This document shows positions 40,060 through 51,337 of a stretch of 64,000 nucleotides of DNA, one piece after another. This DNA comes from Plantago ovata (taxonomy: Eukaryota; Streptophyta; Magnoliopsida; Lamiales; Plantaginaceae): contig CM051457.1 in the NCBI GenBank assembly GCA_028274465.1, forward strand, positions 74,436,496 to 74,500,495, in the 5' to 3' direction. Below the pieces are notes generated by a model, which was not told the origin of the DNA, did not search any database, and saw nothing but the letters and a program-made list of their open reading frames with translations. Within the stretch, counting starts at the first letter, position 1. The number at the start of each line of letters is the position of its first letter. Both the position numbers and the translations under genes were made by a program.

Positions 40060-42257
40060 ATGCCTCCCAGAAGAAGCAACCGTCTTGCTAATGCACCACC
40101 CAAGAATCCTCCTCGACCTAGGGGTCAACCCCTAGTAACGGTCGCGGAGGAGGAACGGATGCTGCTCCGAGGGCACCAAGAAACAACAATGTTGTAAGGA
40201 ATCAAGATTACACGGAGGGGGCATTTACTAATGTCACCAACTCCCAAAATGAAAGATCGGGGGAAAACAACCCGCAAGGAGTCCCAGTAGGAAGTTCCTA
40301 TGGAGTGTTGAGAGTCCCAAACAACGCCGAGCCTAGGGGGTAGCCTCCTCCAGTAGCAATCAATCAACCTCCCGTAGCAGCAAACCCTCCTCAACCGGCC
40401 GCATTGACCTTCACCCTTCCTGATGGACGTGTAGTCCGACCATCAGATTTCGGGATGGGTGAAGCTCAATACAGTTTGTTCCTTCTCACTCTACAAGGAT
40501 ATGTAGGGGGTAATGAGGCTGCTAGGGTTAATGCTGAGATACAGGCTCGAGGAGCACAACCAGCGCCGGTGCAAGAGCAACCTCGTAACACCCTGGTCGC
40601 TCCTCGTCAATCCCAAGGAAGAGCACCAGTTGCACAAGATGAAACACATTCGAGAGACAACACAAGGCCGATCCAATCTCGACTTGGACCATCAAGAGTT
40701 CAATCGAGGTTAGGAACTCAAGGTGCCCCGGATGACTTGAGAGACTTGATTGATAGAAGGATACGGGCATCATTGCAAAATGTAGCTCAACAAGAAAATA
40801 GAGCTCAGGTGATCGCTACACCACCCGCTCTCCCCAATCAAGTTACGCCCAACCAAGTAACTCCTCAAAACCAACAAGAATCAGTGGCGGAGAATCAAGC
40901 ATTGAGAACAGTAGCTGAGGTAACCCCCTTGATCGACCCGATCACGTGGAGGAGGCTCACTCTGGAAGAACTCAACGCGACGAAATCCGCACTTGATGCT
41001 CAGATAGAGACTCTACGAGGAACTGTCCAAGAGAAAGAGCAAGACCAAGATCCGAGCCCTTTGTGCGATGAGATTAGAAGCCACCAAGCCAAAATCTAAA
41101 GAGGGTTCCCCACCTTCGAAAGCTATGATTGAACAAGTTGTCCGAAGGACTACTTGGTAAGATTTGGCACTAAAATGGACGCTTACGGTCATGATTCAAG
41201 GACCAAATCACTCCTCTTCCCGGCTAACCTCTCCGGAGAAGCCATGAAGTGGTGGTCGCGCCTCCCTCACCGATCCATCAAGTCATATAGAGATCTCTGC
41301 AAGGAGTTCTCTAAGCGTTTCGAGAAGGTGATGAACCCCAAGAGAAGAGTGAGGTACTTGGCCGAAATTGTTCAGAAAAACAACGAGGACTTGAGGGACT
41401 TCATCAATCGTTTTCATGAAGCAGCCCTCCAAGTTGAAGATCACTCGATCAATGAGAGGAAAGAATATTTGTATGGTAACACTACCAACATCAAGTTCCA
41501 AGATGTACTCTCAGCATCGTGTGTGGAGAATGAAGCACAACTTGCCAAAGTTTGCAAGGATTTCCTCGAGGCAGAGGAGTTCCGAAAAACCGTCATAGTG
41601 AGAACTAATCTTCCCAAGGAAAAAGAGAAAGAAAAAGAAAAGTAGAAGGAGTACCCTTCTCGTCCTCAAAATCCCGGAAAGCAAAGGAAAGATCAGAAGT
41701 TTGGGCTAATCAAAGAGGGCCACTCTAGGAATGATTTCAGAGACAAGAGGTCTCTTCCTAGGAGGTCACCTCCAAGACGATATAGCAACTACACAGACTT
41801 AAACAGGCCAAGATCCGACATCTTGAACTATATAGTCTCGAGGAAGCTAGACGTCTCCTGGCCACCACGGATTAAAGAAAACCAAAGGAACAAGAGTTCT
41901 GAAAAGTTTTGCAAGTTTCACAAGGGGAAAGGGCATACCTCCGACGAGTGTGTCGAACTCAAAAACAAAATTGAGAGGATGATACGCAATGGCCAATTGG
42001 TCAGCTACATCCGGAAGGAGGAACCTATGGCACTCCTGCCTCCACCACCTCAAAGTGGGAGCAAGCACCCTTACCAAGGAAACCCTCATGATGATGACAT
42101 TCATAATTACAACAATTATGAGAACCGCCCCGTGAATGGAAGCATCCACACTCTCACAATTGCGGGAGGACCCGCGGGGGGCGACACTCGTAATCAAAGG
42201 GAGATTACGGCGGACAATCTTAGGGTCCGAGATATGAAGTATGCTCAAGCCGCATGA
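40060..42257 (+). mobile_element. Tat-1 gag region (broken)
   Basis: This is the gag coding region of the Tat-1 fossil. The N-terminal part (around 40404-41099) is a Gln/Pro-rich linker. The middle (around 41154-41645) has the retrotransposon gag fold: 'LSGEAMKWWSRLP', then 'YRDLCKEFSKRF', 'LRDFINRFHEAALQVE' and a Lys/Glu-rich tail. The last part (around 41823-42257) carries the Tat-type zinc-binding motif 'CKFHKGKGHTSDECVELK', the usual nucleic-acid-binding segment before protease. Gag would form the virus-like particle core in the cytoplasm. The region is degraded, with a handful of breaks (roughly three or four), so no intact product is expected. Lineage assignment rests on the zinc motif and the adjoining protease-RT. 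Confidence 0.85.
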
Positions 42258-42356
42258 CCGGGAACCAATGTTATCTCTTTCGATGATAGCTAGATACCTC
42301 TGAAGCATGCCGGAGGAGGGAACATATATCATCCTTGCGTCCCACTTGTAGTTTCC

Positions 42357-43862
42357 TTGGATGTTCAATCATACAAGTTAGGAAGAATCCTCGTCGACAC
42401 CGGGTGCTCGGCGAACTTGATTTTCACCGGAACCTTGAAAAGGATGAAAATGAATCCAAGAGAATGGCTCAGGGAAGTGAGGAGCGCATTGGTAGGGTTT
42501 GGAGGACAACCTATCATGCCACTCGGAATGATCAACCTCACGGTATCAATGGGTAGCGCTCCTAAACGAGTGACGCAACATGTTCCTTTTGTGGTCGTCG
42601 ATATGCCGTTTGATTATTTTGCAGTCCTAGGCCGACCCGGTCTCTCTCAATTCCGAGCCGTAGTGTCCACGTTCCACAACAAGTTAAAGTTTCCCACTCC
42701 TTTGGGAATTGGACAAGAAGTAGGAGACATACGAGAAGCATGGGAGTGCTACACCATGTCAGCCAAGTTCACTTCTAGGATTGCCATTGGAGAACCCAAC
42801 CCGGGGCAATCATCCGAGGAGACACCCCTTGTTCACAATGCGCCTTATCGTTTCTACACGGTTCGGCGAGTGAAGAGAAAGTCGAAAAAGCCAAGTCCAT
42901 CACTTAGGCGAAGAAAAGCAATCATGAAGAAAGACAAGGACATTCTAGTAGGAGCTGTTAAGGAGCTCGAGGAGTATCAAGTGATTCCACCAGTCCCACC
43001 CTCTTCCAAAAAGAAGAAATTCTTTGAGGAAAACAAAATAGAAGCAAGAGAAGCCCTAGAAGAAATCCAAATTGTCGAAGGAAGTGCCGACAAGGTCACA
43101 AAAATTGGTACCGAAATGACTACAGAAGTCAGGATGAAACTTATCCAATGTTTGAAGGATAACAACGACATCTTCGCGTGGAGTACCGAGGACCTCAAGG
43201 GGATCGATCCACGTGTCGCTGTTCACCGTCTGAACGTAGACCCGTCGATCACCCACATCAGAGAAAAGCGAAGAGACTTCAGTGCGGAAGACAATGCCAT
43301 CATTGAAGCGGAAGTCCAAAGACTTCTTAAGGCCGGCCACATCAAGGAGGTGAGATACTCCGATTGGGTATGCAATGTGGTCCTCGTGGAGAAGGGTCCG
43401 GGAAAGTGGAGAATGTGCAACAACTTCACAAGGCTCAACAAGTTTTGCCCGAAGGATCCCTACCCTCTCCCACGGATCGACCAGCTGGTCGATTCCACCG
43501 CTGGATGCGCCCTCCTGAGTTTCATGGATGCATACCAGGGCTTCTACCAGGTCAAAATGGCCAAAGATGATGTGCCCAAGACTGCCTTCTTCGCTAATGG
43601 CAATGTGTATTCCTTCAACGTGATGCCATTCGGTCTTAAAAACGCCGGAGCGACCTACCAAAGGTTAGTCAACAAGATGTTCAAAGAAGAGCTGGGTAAA
43701 ACAATGGAAGTATATGTTGACGATATGCTCGTCAAGAGCAAGACCGAGGAGCAACATGTAGGTTACCTGGGAAAATGCTTCTCAATCTTGAGAAAATATG
43801 GCATGAAGCTCAACCCGGCGAAGTGTACCTTCGGAATCAAAGGGGGGAAGTTCCTCGGTTAC
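42357..43862 (+). mobile_element. Tat-1 protease and reverse transcriptase (RT truncated by later events)
   Basis: Long coding stretch of a Ty3/gypsy pol. The aspartic protease shows 'ILVDTGCSANLIF' and the downstream flap/closing motif 'FAVLGRPGL'. The RT shows 'WRMCNNFTRLNKFCPKDPYP', 'LPRIDQLVDSTAG', 'LSFMDAYQGFYQVKM', 'VMPFGLKNAGATYQRLV' and the catalytic 'YVDDMLVKS', ending at 'FGIKGGKFLGY' (43830-43862). These are textbook Tat-lineage RT motifs. RNase H and integrase do not follow: the sequence passes directly into a minus-strand Copia fragment. The protease-RT part is open throughout, so this copy is fairly young, but the element as a whole is incomplete. Confidence 0.9.
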
Positions 43863-44543
43863 AGAAAGGCAGCCTGTCTGGAAACAATGATGTTATGTTC
43901 CCCAGGCAGGTAGAAGTAGTAACCCTTGGTTTCCTTAGGATATCCAATAAAATAACATTTCTCACTTTTGGGTTCCAGTTTCCCTGCGAGCATTATTTTC
44001 ACATATGCTGGACAACCCCAGGCATGCATGTGTGAAAGACTTGGCTTCTTGCCATACCATAACTCATACGGTGTTTTCTCGACTAATTTGGATGGAACCC
44101 TATTCAGAATATAGATTGAGTCTAGTAACGCGTATCCCCATAAGAAGATTGGAAGAGTTGTGAAATTCATCATGGATCTTACCATGTCTAACAAAGTTCG
44201 ATTTCTCCTCTCAGAAACACCATTCATTTGTGGTGTTCCTGGTGGAGTCCATTGCGGTTGAATTCCATTAAGCTTTAAGTAATTCAAAAATTCTTAACTT
44301 AAGTATTCTCCTCCTCGATCTGATCGAAGAGTCTTAATACTTCTTTCAAGTTGTTTCTCTACTTCAACCTTATACTCTTTGAATTTCTCAAAGGCTTCAG
44401 ATTTGTGTTTCATAAGATACACATAGCCAAACCTAGAGAAATCATCAGTAAACGTTATGAAGTAAGAATACCCACCCCTAGCTTGAGTTTTAAAAGGTCC
44501 ACACACATCAAAGTGAACTAACTCAAGTACTTGTTTAGCCCGG
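43863..44543 (-). mobile_element. Ty1/copia integrase fragment (minus strand)
   Basis: The minus strand encodes part of a Copia integrase: 'GGYSYFITFTDDFSRFGYVY', 'IKTLRSDRGGEYLS', then 'QWTPPGTPQMNGVSERRNR', 'TLLDMVRSMM', 'AFL..' and 'CYFIGYPKETKGYYFY'. The DD-E triad context (TDD, SDRGGEY, and the E of GVSERRNRT) is recognisable. It begins at a junction with Copia LTR sequence (44544) and ends at a junction with Tat-1 RT (~43862). A few breaks are present. Fossil. Confidence 0.88.
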
Positions 44544-45675
44544 TCTTCAATTAATTAATTAAATCCAATTCAATTCAATTAACTATATTTCTAAAATATA
44601 CATTCCATATATATTGAATTAATATTAATCTAATTAATAATAATTCCATTATATTTATATATAGCAATTCAACATTAATCTAATTAATTTTTAATCCTAT
44701 ATACATGGCTCGTTTGTAGAAACACCACCTTGAAGTGTGACCCATAGGGCCTTGCATATTAAGCAATAATCTAATTAAGGTCATAATAAATTCCTAGACA
44801 ATTTATCACACAATATTAATATGGAAGGAACGTTTGTGAGGAAAACAAACCACATGTAGTGTAGGGTACTTTGATGATACGGTCCCTTCATTCTCGAATA
44901 CTTGAATGAGTCTAGAATATGGTTATGTGTCTATTCTAATAACGCCATTCGTGGTTTCTCAATCTGACATATTCACATACGGTGGCCCCCGGTTTGTGAT
45001 CGCATTAAATATGAGAAGTGAGTATTATCTCCTTGTATCTATTACGTAGGAATGAATCCTATCTTGGCCCAATCACTCACACCATATGCTTCCTAATGTA
45101 CCCAACGCATGTCGTATCTACCCTACTTTAAGAGTGCAAGCGTTGCGCATGGTCAAAGCACATTATTTCACATATGATGTAGTATTGACCTCAAGTCTAA
45201 GGACTACTAACATCACCCTACACACCGATGCTACCATAGACACTTAAATAGATTTACCAAATGATTTCTCGGTCGGGTATGCCAACACTCTCCAAAGTGT
45301 CCACATGTTCATTATGAATAACCATGTTCATTCGTAGCAGTGAGACCTACTACATCCTCGAAGGATCTAATGCAACATATGCTAGCTTCAATCGCATCAT
45401 TGATATCCCGTATCTCAATGACCTTCAGCTAGTGGCTTATTTTAGGACTTAATTACTGACACACAAGCTCCCACTAACTTGGTGATTAACTTAAGTCCTT
45501 GGGAACATTTTATTGAATAATTCAAACAACCAAATAACCTATTCATAAAAATGTAATGCCAATTGTATTTAATAATGTATAGATAAATGAACATAAATAA
45601 ATAACAATAACTTAATGTGATCAAGTACATATCGTCCCTATCGTAGGTTGTCTCTAGGACATATATATACTTTCA
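44544..45675 (-). mobile_element. Partial Copia LTR, left copy
   Basis: This 1132 bp segment is a direct repeat of 52080-53225 (about 90% identical by eye). On the minus strand both copies start TGAAAGTATATAT followed by CTAGAGACAACC. The left copy lacks the ~740 bp that completes the LTR in the right copy (51338-52079) and is joined straight to the integrase fragment, so this Copia copy has lost the rest of its LTR, its primer site and gag. Its outer edge (45675/45676) lies inside LTR sequence of the Athila-like remnant. Confidence 0.82.
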
Positions 45676-45795
45676 GAAACTTGTGAGTTTAGCTATTCAC
45701 CGGAGATTGACAACCCTCGGTGGTAACTTTGTATCTCACCTTTTTCATACTCTATCTTTCAATTCAATTATGTTTTCATATATGATTGCTTGTGT
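45676..45795 (+). mobile_element. Fragment of Athila-like LTR
   Basis: This ~120 bp stretch ('attgacaaccctcggtggta', 'tttgtatctcac', 'tatgttttcatatatgatt') is homologous to about 48430-48545 in the complete LTR to the right. It is the remnant of the element's left LTR, cut on its left side by the Copia copy and fused on its right to protease-coding sequence, meaning the leader and most of gag are absent. Confidence 0.65.
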
Positions 45796-46453
45796 TGCTA
45801 AGTGCGAGTGTTGCAAGAAGGAAGAACCTCCACTGACCAAGGAAGAAGAGAAGGACCTTTGTACTGACGAGAGTGAAGAGGAGCAAGAGGATCCCGAGCC
45901 ACTCCCTCAAAGTTTCGATATTAAGGTCGGGATTGGTGAGCTTGAAGATGTCCGTGCCACACTAGACACGGGATCCTACTATAATGTGCTCCCTTTGAAT
46001 GTGTTTGAGAAGAGTAGCCTAGGAAAACTATCTGAGCATAAGGCTATTGTGCAACTGGCGGATGGATCATTTGTGAGACCCGAAGGCGTTGTGAAGAATG
46101 TATTGGTCAAGATTGGTGAAGCTTCTGTATACACCAATTTTGTAGTTATGCCGGCGTCTACACCTGGGACGGGGGATGTCATTCTCTTGGGGCGAACATT
46201 CTTGACTAAGCTACGCTCCGTCATAGACATCTACCGAAGGAATTTCACTATTGAGGTGGATGGCAACCGACATGTGTTGCGAGCCATATCTGATCCACCT
46301 GATACTTCTCACACTACTAACTACTGTGGTCTTGCTGCCTATGTTCATTCTTATTCACAGGTTCGTGGCATGAGGAGGAGATCCATGAAGGGCAGTCTAG
46401 TACCCTCAAGAAGAAGAGCTAGGCGCATACAGGAGTCGAGTCAAAGACTTTAA
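45796..46453 (+). mobile_element. Athila-like gag-protease remnant
   Basis: Open stretch of ~220 residues. After a Cys-containing, acidic linker ('CECCKKEEPPLTKEEEKDL') comes a retropepsin: 'VRATLDTGSYYNVLPLNVF' (active-site DTG), 'GKLSEHKAIVQLADGSFVRP', 'NVLVKIGEASVYTNFVV' and 'DVILLGRTFLTKLRSVIDI'. This spacing and the 'LADGS.. PEGVV.. VLVKIG' signature resemble Athila-group plant gypsy proteases. No RT, RNase H or integrase follows; the sequence goes into the 'gggaggcaacccgg' motif (46469-46482) that lies in the 3' non-coding part of this group. It is therefore a deleted or non-autonomous copy. Confidence 0.75.
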
Positions 46454-47845
46454 ACAATGGCGCTATCCGGGAGGCAACCCGGAGTTTTTATCGCTTTCTT
46501 TACTGCTTTTTTGCATGTTTTATCCGTCTGCATTTGCATTTGCACTCACTTCATTCATCTTAGGATAATCTTGCATGTTTTATATGGAGTTTATTGCCGA
46601 ATTTTTTGAACTTTTTTATTGGGTAGATTAACTAACTATGCCATTAATCATATGCTTCATCTCTATGAATTTGTTTGAGGTTTTTATCGCTTGGCTTGTC
46701 ACATTTATGTATTTCACTTAGTTAGGCTTGGTAGTCTCGACATCACTTAGTAGTGTTTTCTCTACTGCGGTTCACGAAGGCCTTTATAATAGGATGATGC
46801 ATGTTAGGGTCTTATGGTTGTTTTCCCGAGTAATTATGTACCTAAGAGGCAACAAGTCTTCACCATGCTTTGAGATTGCTAAATGCCTAGGAAGGAGGTA
46901 GTGTGAGGTTGTGTGATCCTTTGTTTATAACCTATTCTTTCGAATAGGTTTGGGGAGGGGGTTGCGCCATCATTAGACTTGTTTTTCGTTTTTTATTTCT
47001 GTGGTGTGAGTTTATTTTTCTTTTCTCGTAAATTTTGTACTCCAACCTATTCTTTCGAATAGGTTTGGGGAAGTCGTTTGTGAGTCATTTTGTTTCTTTT
47101 TCGTTGTGCTACTGGTGGCTAAAAAAAATCGGAAAAAAAGAAGGAAAAATTCCAGGAAAAAAGAAAAAAAGAAAAAAAAAAAGAAACTGGAAAGAGAAAA
47201 AAAAAAGAGAAAAGACCCCAAAAGAGCAAAGAAGGAAAAGCCAAATAGCAGTTTAGCAAAGTGTTGTGTCTCATTCTTGTAATGTTCGTAATCGTGTTGT
47301 AATTTTCTATTTTTTGTCTTTTGTTTTTGAGTGTCATCTGTTCTAGACCACCCTCGTCCTTCCATGCAGGAAGTGGTGAAAATCTTAAGGCTTTGCTTGA
47401 GAGATGGGTAGAATAGGGGAGTGTTATCTTTTATAGGGAACCCTCCTTCGTTTGATGAGAGCCAGTACTGGTTCGACCTCTTTGAGGAAAAGTCTTAACT
47501 TGGTGAACAGCAGTAAGTCTTCAGTTTCATAGGCACGGGACAACCATTCGTATCTTAACATGTTTCATTACGTCGTCACTGACTAGGTCCAGGTAGAGAA
47601 TGTTACGAGAGACTATCTTGTTTTAACATAAGTGCTTATGTGGATGTGTATGAGTCAATCGAGGCATTCTTCAACCTATATTCATGTTTTGATTTATATG
47701 GTTCTTGTTCATATGTTTTTTGATAGATTCGGTAGATTAGTTCATTTTATTTGGCATGAGACTCCATTTTGTGTGTTGCATTGTTTTTTGCATTAGAGTT
47801 TAGCTTAGTTGCTTGAGGGCAAGCAAAGGTTCGGTTTGGGGAGTT
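46454..47845 (+). mobile_element. Athila-like 3' internal region and polypurine tract
   Basis: Non-coding 3' region of the Athila-like element. It has the 'gggaggcaaccc' palindromic motif (46469-46482), a hairpin 'acctattc-tttc-gaataggt' present twice (46930-46949 and 47045-47064), each followed by a tggggag-type purine run, a long A/G-rich low-complexity tract (47118-47245), and finally 'gagggcaagcaaaggttcgg' with the polypurine tract ending at 47845 just before the LTR start. Short frames in the purine tract are low-complexity and not coding. Confidence 0.7.
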
Positions 47846-48188
47846 TGATGAATGTGAATTTTACACTTTCATTTGAGTCTTTTTCACCTATTTTAGCTAT
47901 CCTCTATGTTAATTTAGCTGTATTTTAGTGCATTTCATTAGAATAGTGTCACGTTTCCCTTTAGTCTTTATTTTACAGGTTTTGGTTGAAAAACGAGGAT
48001 TTCCAGGCAAATATATTGAAGCAGACAAGGAATTGGTGTTCCAGAAGCCTAATTGGAGTATCTGAAGGTTTCCGGATAGGATTTGAAGTCTAGGGGTCGA
48101 ATCAGGAGGGTAGAAGGCCACTAGAAGTCAGAAACCGAGTCCGAAAAGGGGAAGAAATCCAAAAACGCGTAAATTCCCGAGTTTTACT

Positions 48189-48270
48189 CCCGGGCGAATC
48201 GCCCGGGATGTGGGGCGAATCGCCCCACACCAGGCGAGTCGCCCTGTGTGTGGGGCCCTTCGCCCCACAC
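48189..48270. repeat. Cluster of four palindromes upstream of the LTR TATA box
   Basis: Four adjacent inverted repeats: cccgggcgaatcgcccggg (48189-48207, perfect arms), gtggggcgaatcgccccac (48210-48228, perfect arms), aggcgagtcgccct (48232-48245), and a longer one with arms gtgtggggc/gccccacac (48248-48270). Each centres on a GGCGA-N-TCGCC-like core in otherwise AT-rich sequence. Confidence 0.9.
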
Positions 48271-48281
48271 AATTCGTAGCC

Positions 48282-48292
48282 TATATATAGTT
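48282..48292 (+). promoter_or_regulatory. TATA box of the Athila-like LTR
   Basis: cctatatatag lies 12 bp downstream of the palindrome cluster and ~440 bp into the LTR, consistent with the U3 promoter. Confidence 0.65.
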
Positions 48293-49088
48293 GCTCAGTT
48301 TTCCTCCGATTTTCATACTTTTCCAGACCTTTTCTCTCACCTTTCTCTGTAGTTTTAGGTAGGAACTTCCCAGAGCCTGTTCTGTGGGTTCATAGTTTAG
48401 GAGATACTTTTTCATAGCAGTTTGGAGCTTGTAAGATCGCGATTCTTCGAAGACTGACAACCTTCGGTAACATTGTATCTTACAGTTTTTCTACTTATTT
48501 TTATATATCTTTCAACATGTTTTCTTCTATGATTTATGTTGATTGCATGACAACTATGAGTAGCTAAACTTCTCGTTGGTGATAGTATGTGAATTCTTAG
48601 CGAAGGGTTGATAATTATGCTAATGGCTATATCGCGCATTATACTCTGTGTTATTGCTTTATTTCTTTGATCTATCTAAATCTCTATTTTCGTATTGTTG
48701 ATTAATTATTGCACACAATTGGACAATTCATTGATCTTTGACCTATCTAAATCTATATCTTCGTAGTGTTTGATAATTACAATTGGACAATTCATTGATC
48801 AAAGATCTCCATGCGATACCGAGGAATTTATGCATGATTATTAACCCGTTATGCTTCGAAGGACCATACTATCACCAATCTCCATTATCTGTTAAGAAAA
48901 ACCTTTGCTAAATCGTCTGTTGTTTTATATTCTAAATTAGATTAGATAAAGCTAGTTATAGTCCTTAGAGATCGACACTCGAGGTTATTCTACTGCTACG
49001 CTACGGTTTTCGTTGTAGTTGTGAATTAGCTTTGGCTAAATAACAAATTTATTTGATTCGCGTTGGAACACGACATCCAGCGCGATCA

Positions 49089-50065
49089 TCATATTATAAA
49101 CTTATATTTATGTCTCTAAACATTTTAATTACTTTCCAAAAGTATTAATTGGGTTTAAATATAATTTATAAACTATTTATAAATTAAATAACAAGTTTCT
49201 AAAACTCCAAGGACCTCTTTATAATTCGCAGAAAGTTGAAATTAAGTTTCTAGGTCAATTTGAAAACATTCAGCAAATTCTGGGGTCAATTCGCAATACT
49301 CAGAAGTTCAAGGGCTTAAGCCCCAATAAGACAGAAACTGTCAAATTGGAGAACAAGTCCCTGAAGTCTTCCTTCTTGCTCATCAGAGACCCACATATTT
49401 TCTGAAATCTTTCAATCAAGTCCCTGTAACTAAGAAAAATTTCAAAAACCTTCAATCTTCATCTCAACTCGAATCTAAGGTCCATAATCATGTTCTAAAC
49501 ATCACATTCCATCCAAAACATATTCGCAAGCCTTTAAATTCGTTCAAAAATTAAAACCGAATTTTTTTTATTTTTTAAACGATCGGGTTGATCGGAACTG
49601 ACCGAGTCGATTCCGTTCGACCCGATTCTTGCTTGCTTCGTGTTCTCCGTGTTTGTACGAGTCTGTTATACCCAATTTTGATTTGGGTTGGACTCAAGGA
49701 TGTAAAGCTTGAAGAAACCCACTAATGGAGTTTTCAAATTCCATGAACCCTAAGCCAAAATATTATCTACGAATCTCTAAATTCAATTTTGATGGCATGA
49801 GGTGAAAGAGGACGAAAAATGGAGAAGAACCATTTATAAAACCCCTAGGTTTTGATGAAAAACGAGAGGAGCTCCAAGCTCTTCCCATCTCCATCCATGG
49901 CGGATGAATAGTGTCGCGGGAACTGTTCATCTTCTCCAAAAAAAAAAAAAATTTTTTAAAATTTTATTTTCTTAAAATCCAATTATAAGAATCAGAAAAA
50001 TTAAACATAAACATACATATAATATAATAATCCACTACAACAGTATAAAATGAAATATAAACGAA
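49089..50065 (-). mobile_element. AT-rich leader-like DNA of the right-hand Copia element
   Basis: No open frame of note. The right edge continues, across the foldback insertion and its 10-bp flanking repeat, into the Copia primer-site region (51294-51337), so at least the right part should be the untranslated leader of the minus-strand Copia element. The left part borders the Athila-like LTR. The minus strand near 49830-49940 has an 'atggatggagatgggaag' and a ttttataaatgg motif, but no family is recognised. Confidence 0.4.
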
Positions 50066-51293
50066 GAGTTATTATCATGGAAGGGTATCCTTGTGACACC
50101 TAATAACATATTAATACCCTTTAGTTCAACAATAACATTTTAGTACCTTTTTGGGTTGACTGCTCAATATTTACAACTTTGCCACCGAGAATTTCATGCC
50201 CAAACAAACAAGGCCTTAACTTAACTACAGTAAGAAAAAATTATTTTCCTTTTTGAATTCTTTTATATATTTTATTCTTTTTATTTTTTTCTCCCTTTCT
50301 TCTTCTTCGATCTTCTTCTTCAGAACTCCGGTCACCGGAATAATTCCGGTGACCGGAGCTCTGCTCCCACCGACCGGAATAATGCAAGCTCCAATCTGGG
50401 AGCAATTAAGCTCCCAGATTAGAGCTTGCAAGCTCCCTGACCGGAGCTTACAAGCTCCAATCAAGGAGCTTGTGCAGCTCCCAGATCGGGAGCGGCAAAG
50501 CTCCGATCTGGAGCACTTAAGCTCCCAGGTCGGAGCTTACAAGCTCCCTGACCGGAGCTTGTGTGCAGCTCCCAGATCGGGAGCTGCAAAGCTCCGATCT
50601 GGGAGCACTTAAGCTCCCAGGTCGGAGCTTGCAAGCTCCCAGATCGGGAGCTGCAAAGCTCCGATCTGGGAGCACTTAAGCTCCCAGGTCGGAGCTTGCA
50701 AGCTCCCAGATCGGGAGCTACAAAGCTCCGATCTGGGAGCACTTGAGCTCCCAGGTCGGAGCTTGCAAGCTCCCTGACTGGAGCTTACAAGCTCCGTTCA
50801 AGGAGCTTGTGCAGCTCCCAGATCGGGAGCTGCAAAGCTCCGATCTGGGAGCACTTAAGCTCCCAGGTCGGAGCTTGCAAGCTCCCTGACCGGAAAAGCT
50901 CCGGTCAGGGAGCTTGTGGAGCTCCCAAATCGGAGACGAGCTCCCAAATCGGAGCTTTTCCGATCTGGGAGTTTTTCAAGTCGGTACCGGATTCCGGTAC
51001 CGGAATCCGGTACTAGACTTGAAGAAGAAGAAGAAGAGAAGAAAAATAAAAAGAAAAAGGAAAAGAAAAAAGTAAAAAAGAAAAGAAAAATAAAGAAAAG
51101 ACTAAAAATATGTAAAATTCAATTACATTTTAGTCCTCCCACACAATCTTGTTTGGCTGCCCAAAAATCAGATTTTGGAACAGTTCTTAGAGCGCCAAGT
51201 TGGTCAAATTCGGCACTAAAATGTTATTGTTTGTCTAATGGGTACTAATCTGTTATTAGATACGCTATTGATACCCTAAAAAGATACCGGACC
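50066..51293. mobile_element. Foldback (Mutator-like) DNA transposon
   Basis: 1228 bp element flanked by the identical 10-mer tataaacgaa (50056-50065 and 51294-51303), close to the 9-bp duplication of Mutator-like elements. The two ends are long imperfect inverted repeats: 17 bases in from each end both read gggtatc, followed by 'taataaca..tta.tacc', 'aacaataacattttagt' and 'gccaaacaag'-like blocks in opposite orientation. Further inward the arms continue as a pyrimidine/purine tract (50236-50315 and 51012-51110) and CCGGT-rich palindromes. The centre is a self-complementary minisatellite. No transposase frame; non-autonomous. It sits in the leader of the right-hand Copia element, so it is younger than that insertion. 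Confidence 0.75.
50340..50975. repeat. Self-complementary minisatellite (~67 bp unit) in the foldback element
   Basis: Tandem, partly irregular copies of a unit containing agctcccagatcgggagct and agctccgatctgggagc; 'ccagatcggg' recurs at 50481, 50572, 50639, 50706 and 50818. Almost every segment is its own reverse complement (GAGCTC, CCGATCTGG, TCCC..GGGA), so open frames run on both strands here. They are compositional by-products, not genes. Confidence 0.9.
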
Positions 51294-51324
51294 TATAAAC
51301 GAATATAGTCATTGAATCAGCCTA

Positions 51325-51336
51325 GCTCTGATACCA
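51325..51336 (-). promoter_or_regulatory. Primer-binding site of the right-hand Copia element
   Basis: TGGTATCAGAGC on the minus strand, one base from the LTR end, is the initiator-methionine tRNA primer site used by most plant Copia elements. It fixes this element's orientation and marks the adjacent LTR as its 5' LTR. Confidence 0.9.
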
Positions 51337-51337
51337 C

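Larger units (their letters stand above)
47846..49088 (+). mobile_element. Athila-like LTR (complete, ~1.24 kb)
   Basis: Starts TGATGAATGTG immediately after a polypurine tract (gtttggggagtt) and ends near 'cagcgcgatca'; the end is uncertain by a few bases. A TATA motif (cctatatatag) is at 48282-48292, preceded by a GC-rich run of four palindromes (48189-48270). The U5 side carries the segment that recurs as a fragment at 45676-45795. With only a fragment of the partner LTR left, insertion age cannot be read from an LTR pair. Confidence 0.75.

Noticed and set aside
47012-47365. Frames rich in Lys or Phe in 47.0-47.4 kb
   Set aside because: They arise from a long A/G-rich tract in the 3' region of the Athila-like element.
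50225-51248. Several frames of 60-120 codons on both strands of the foldback element
   Set aside because: They translate a self-complementary minisatellite and purine tracts, which leave several frames open by composition.
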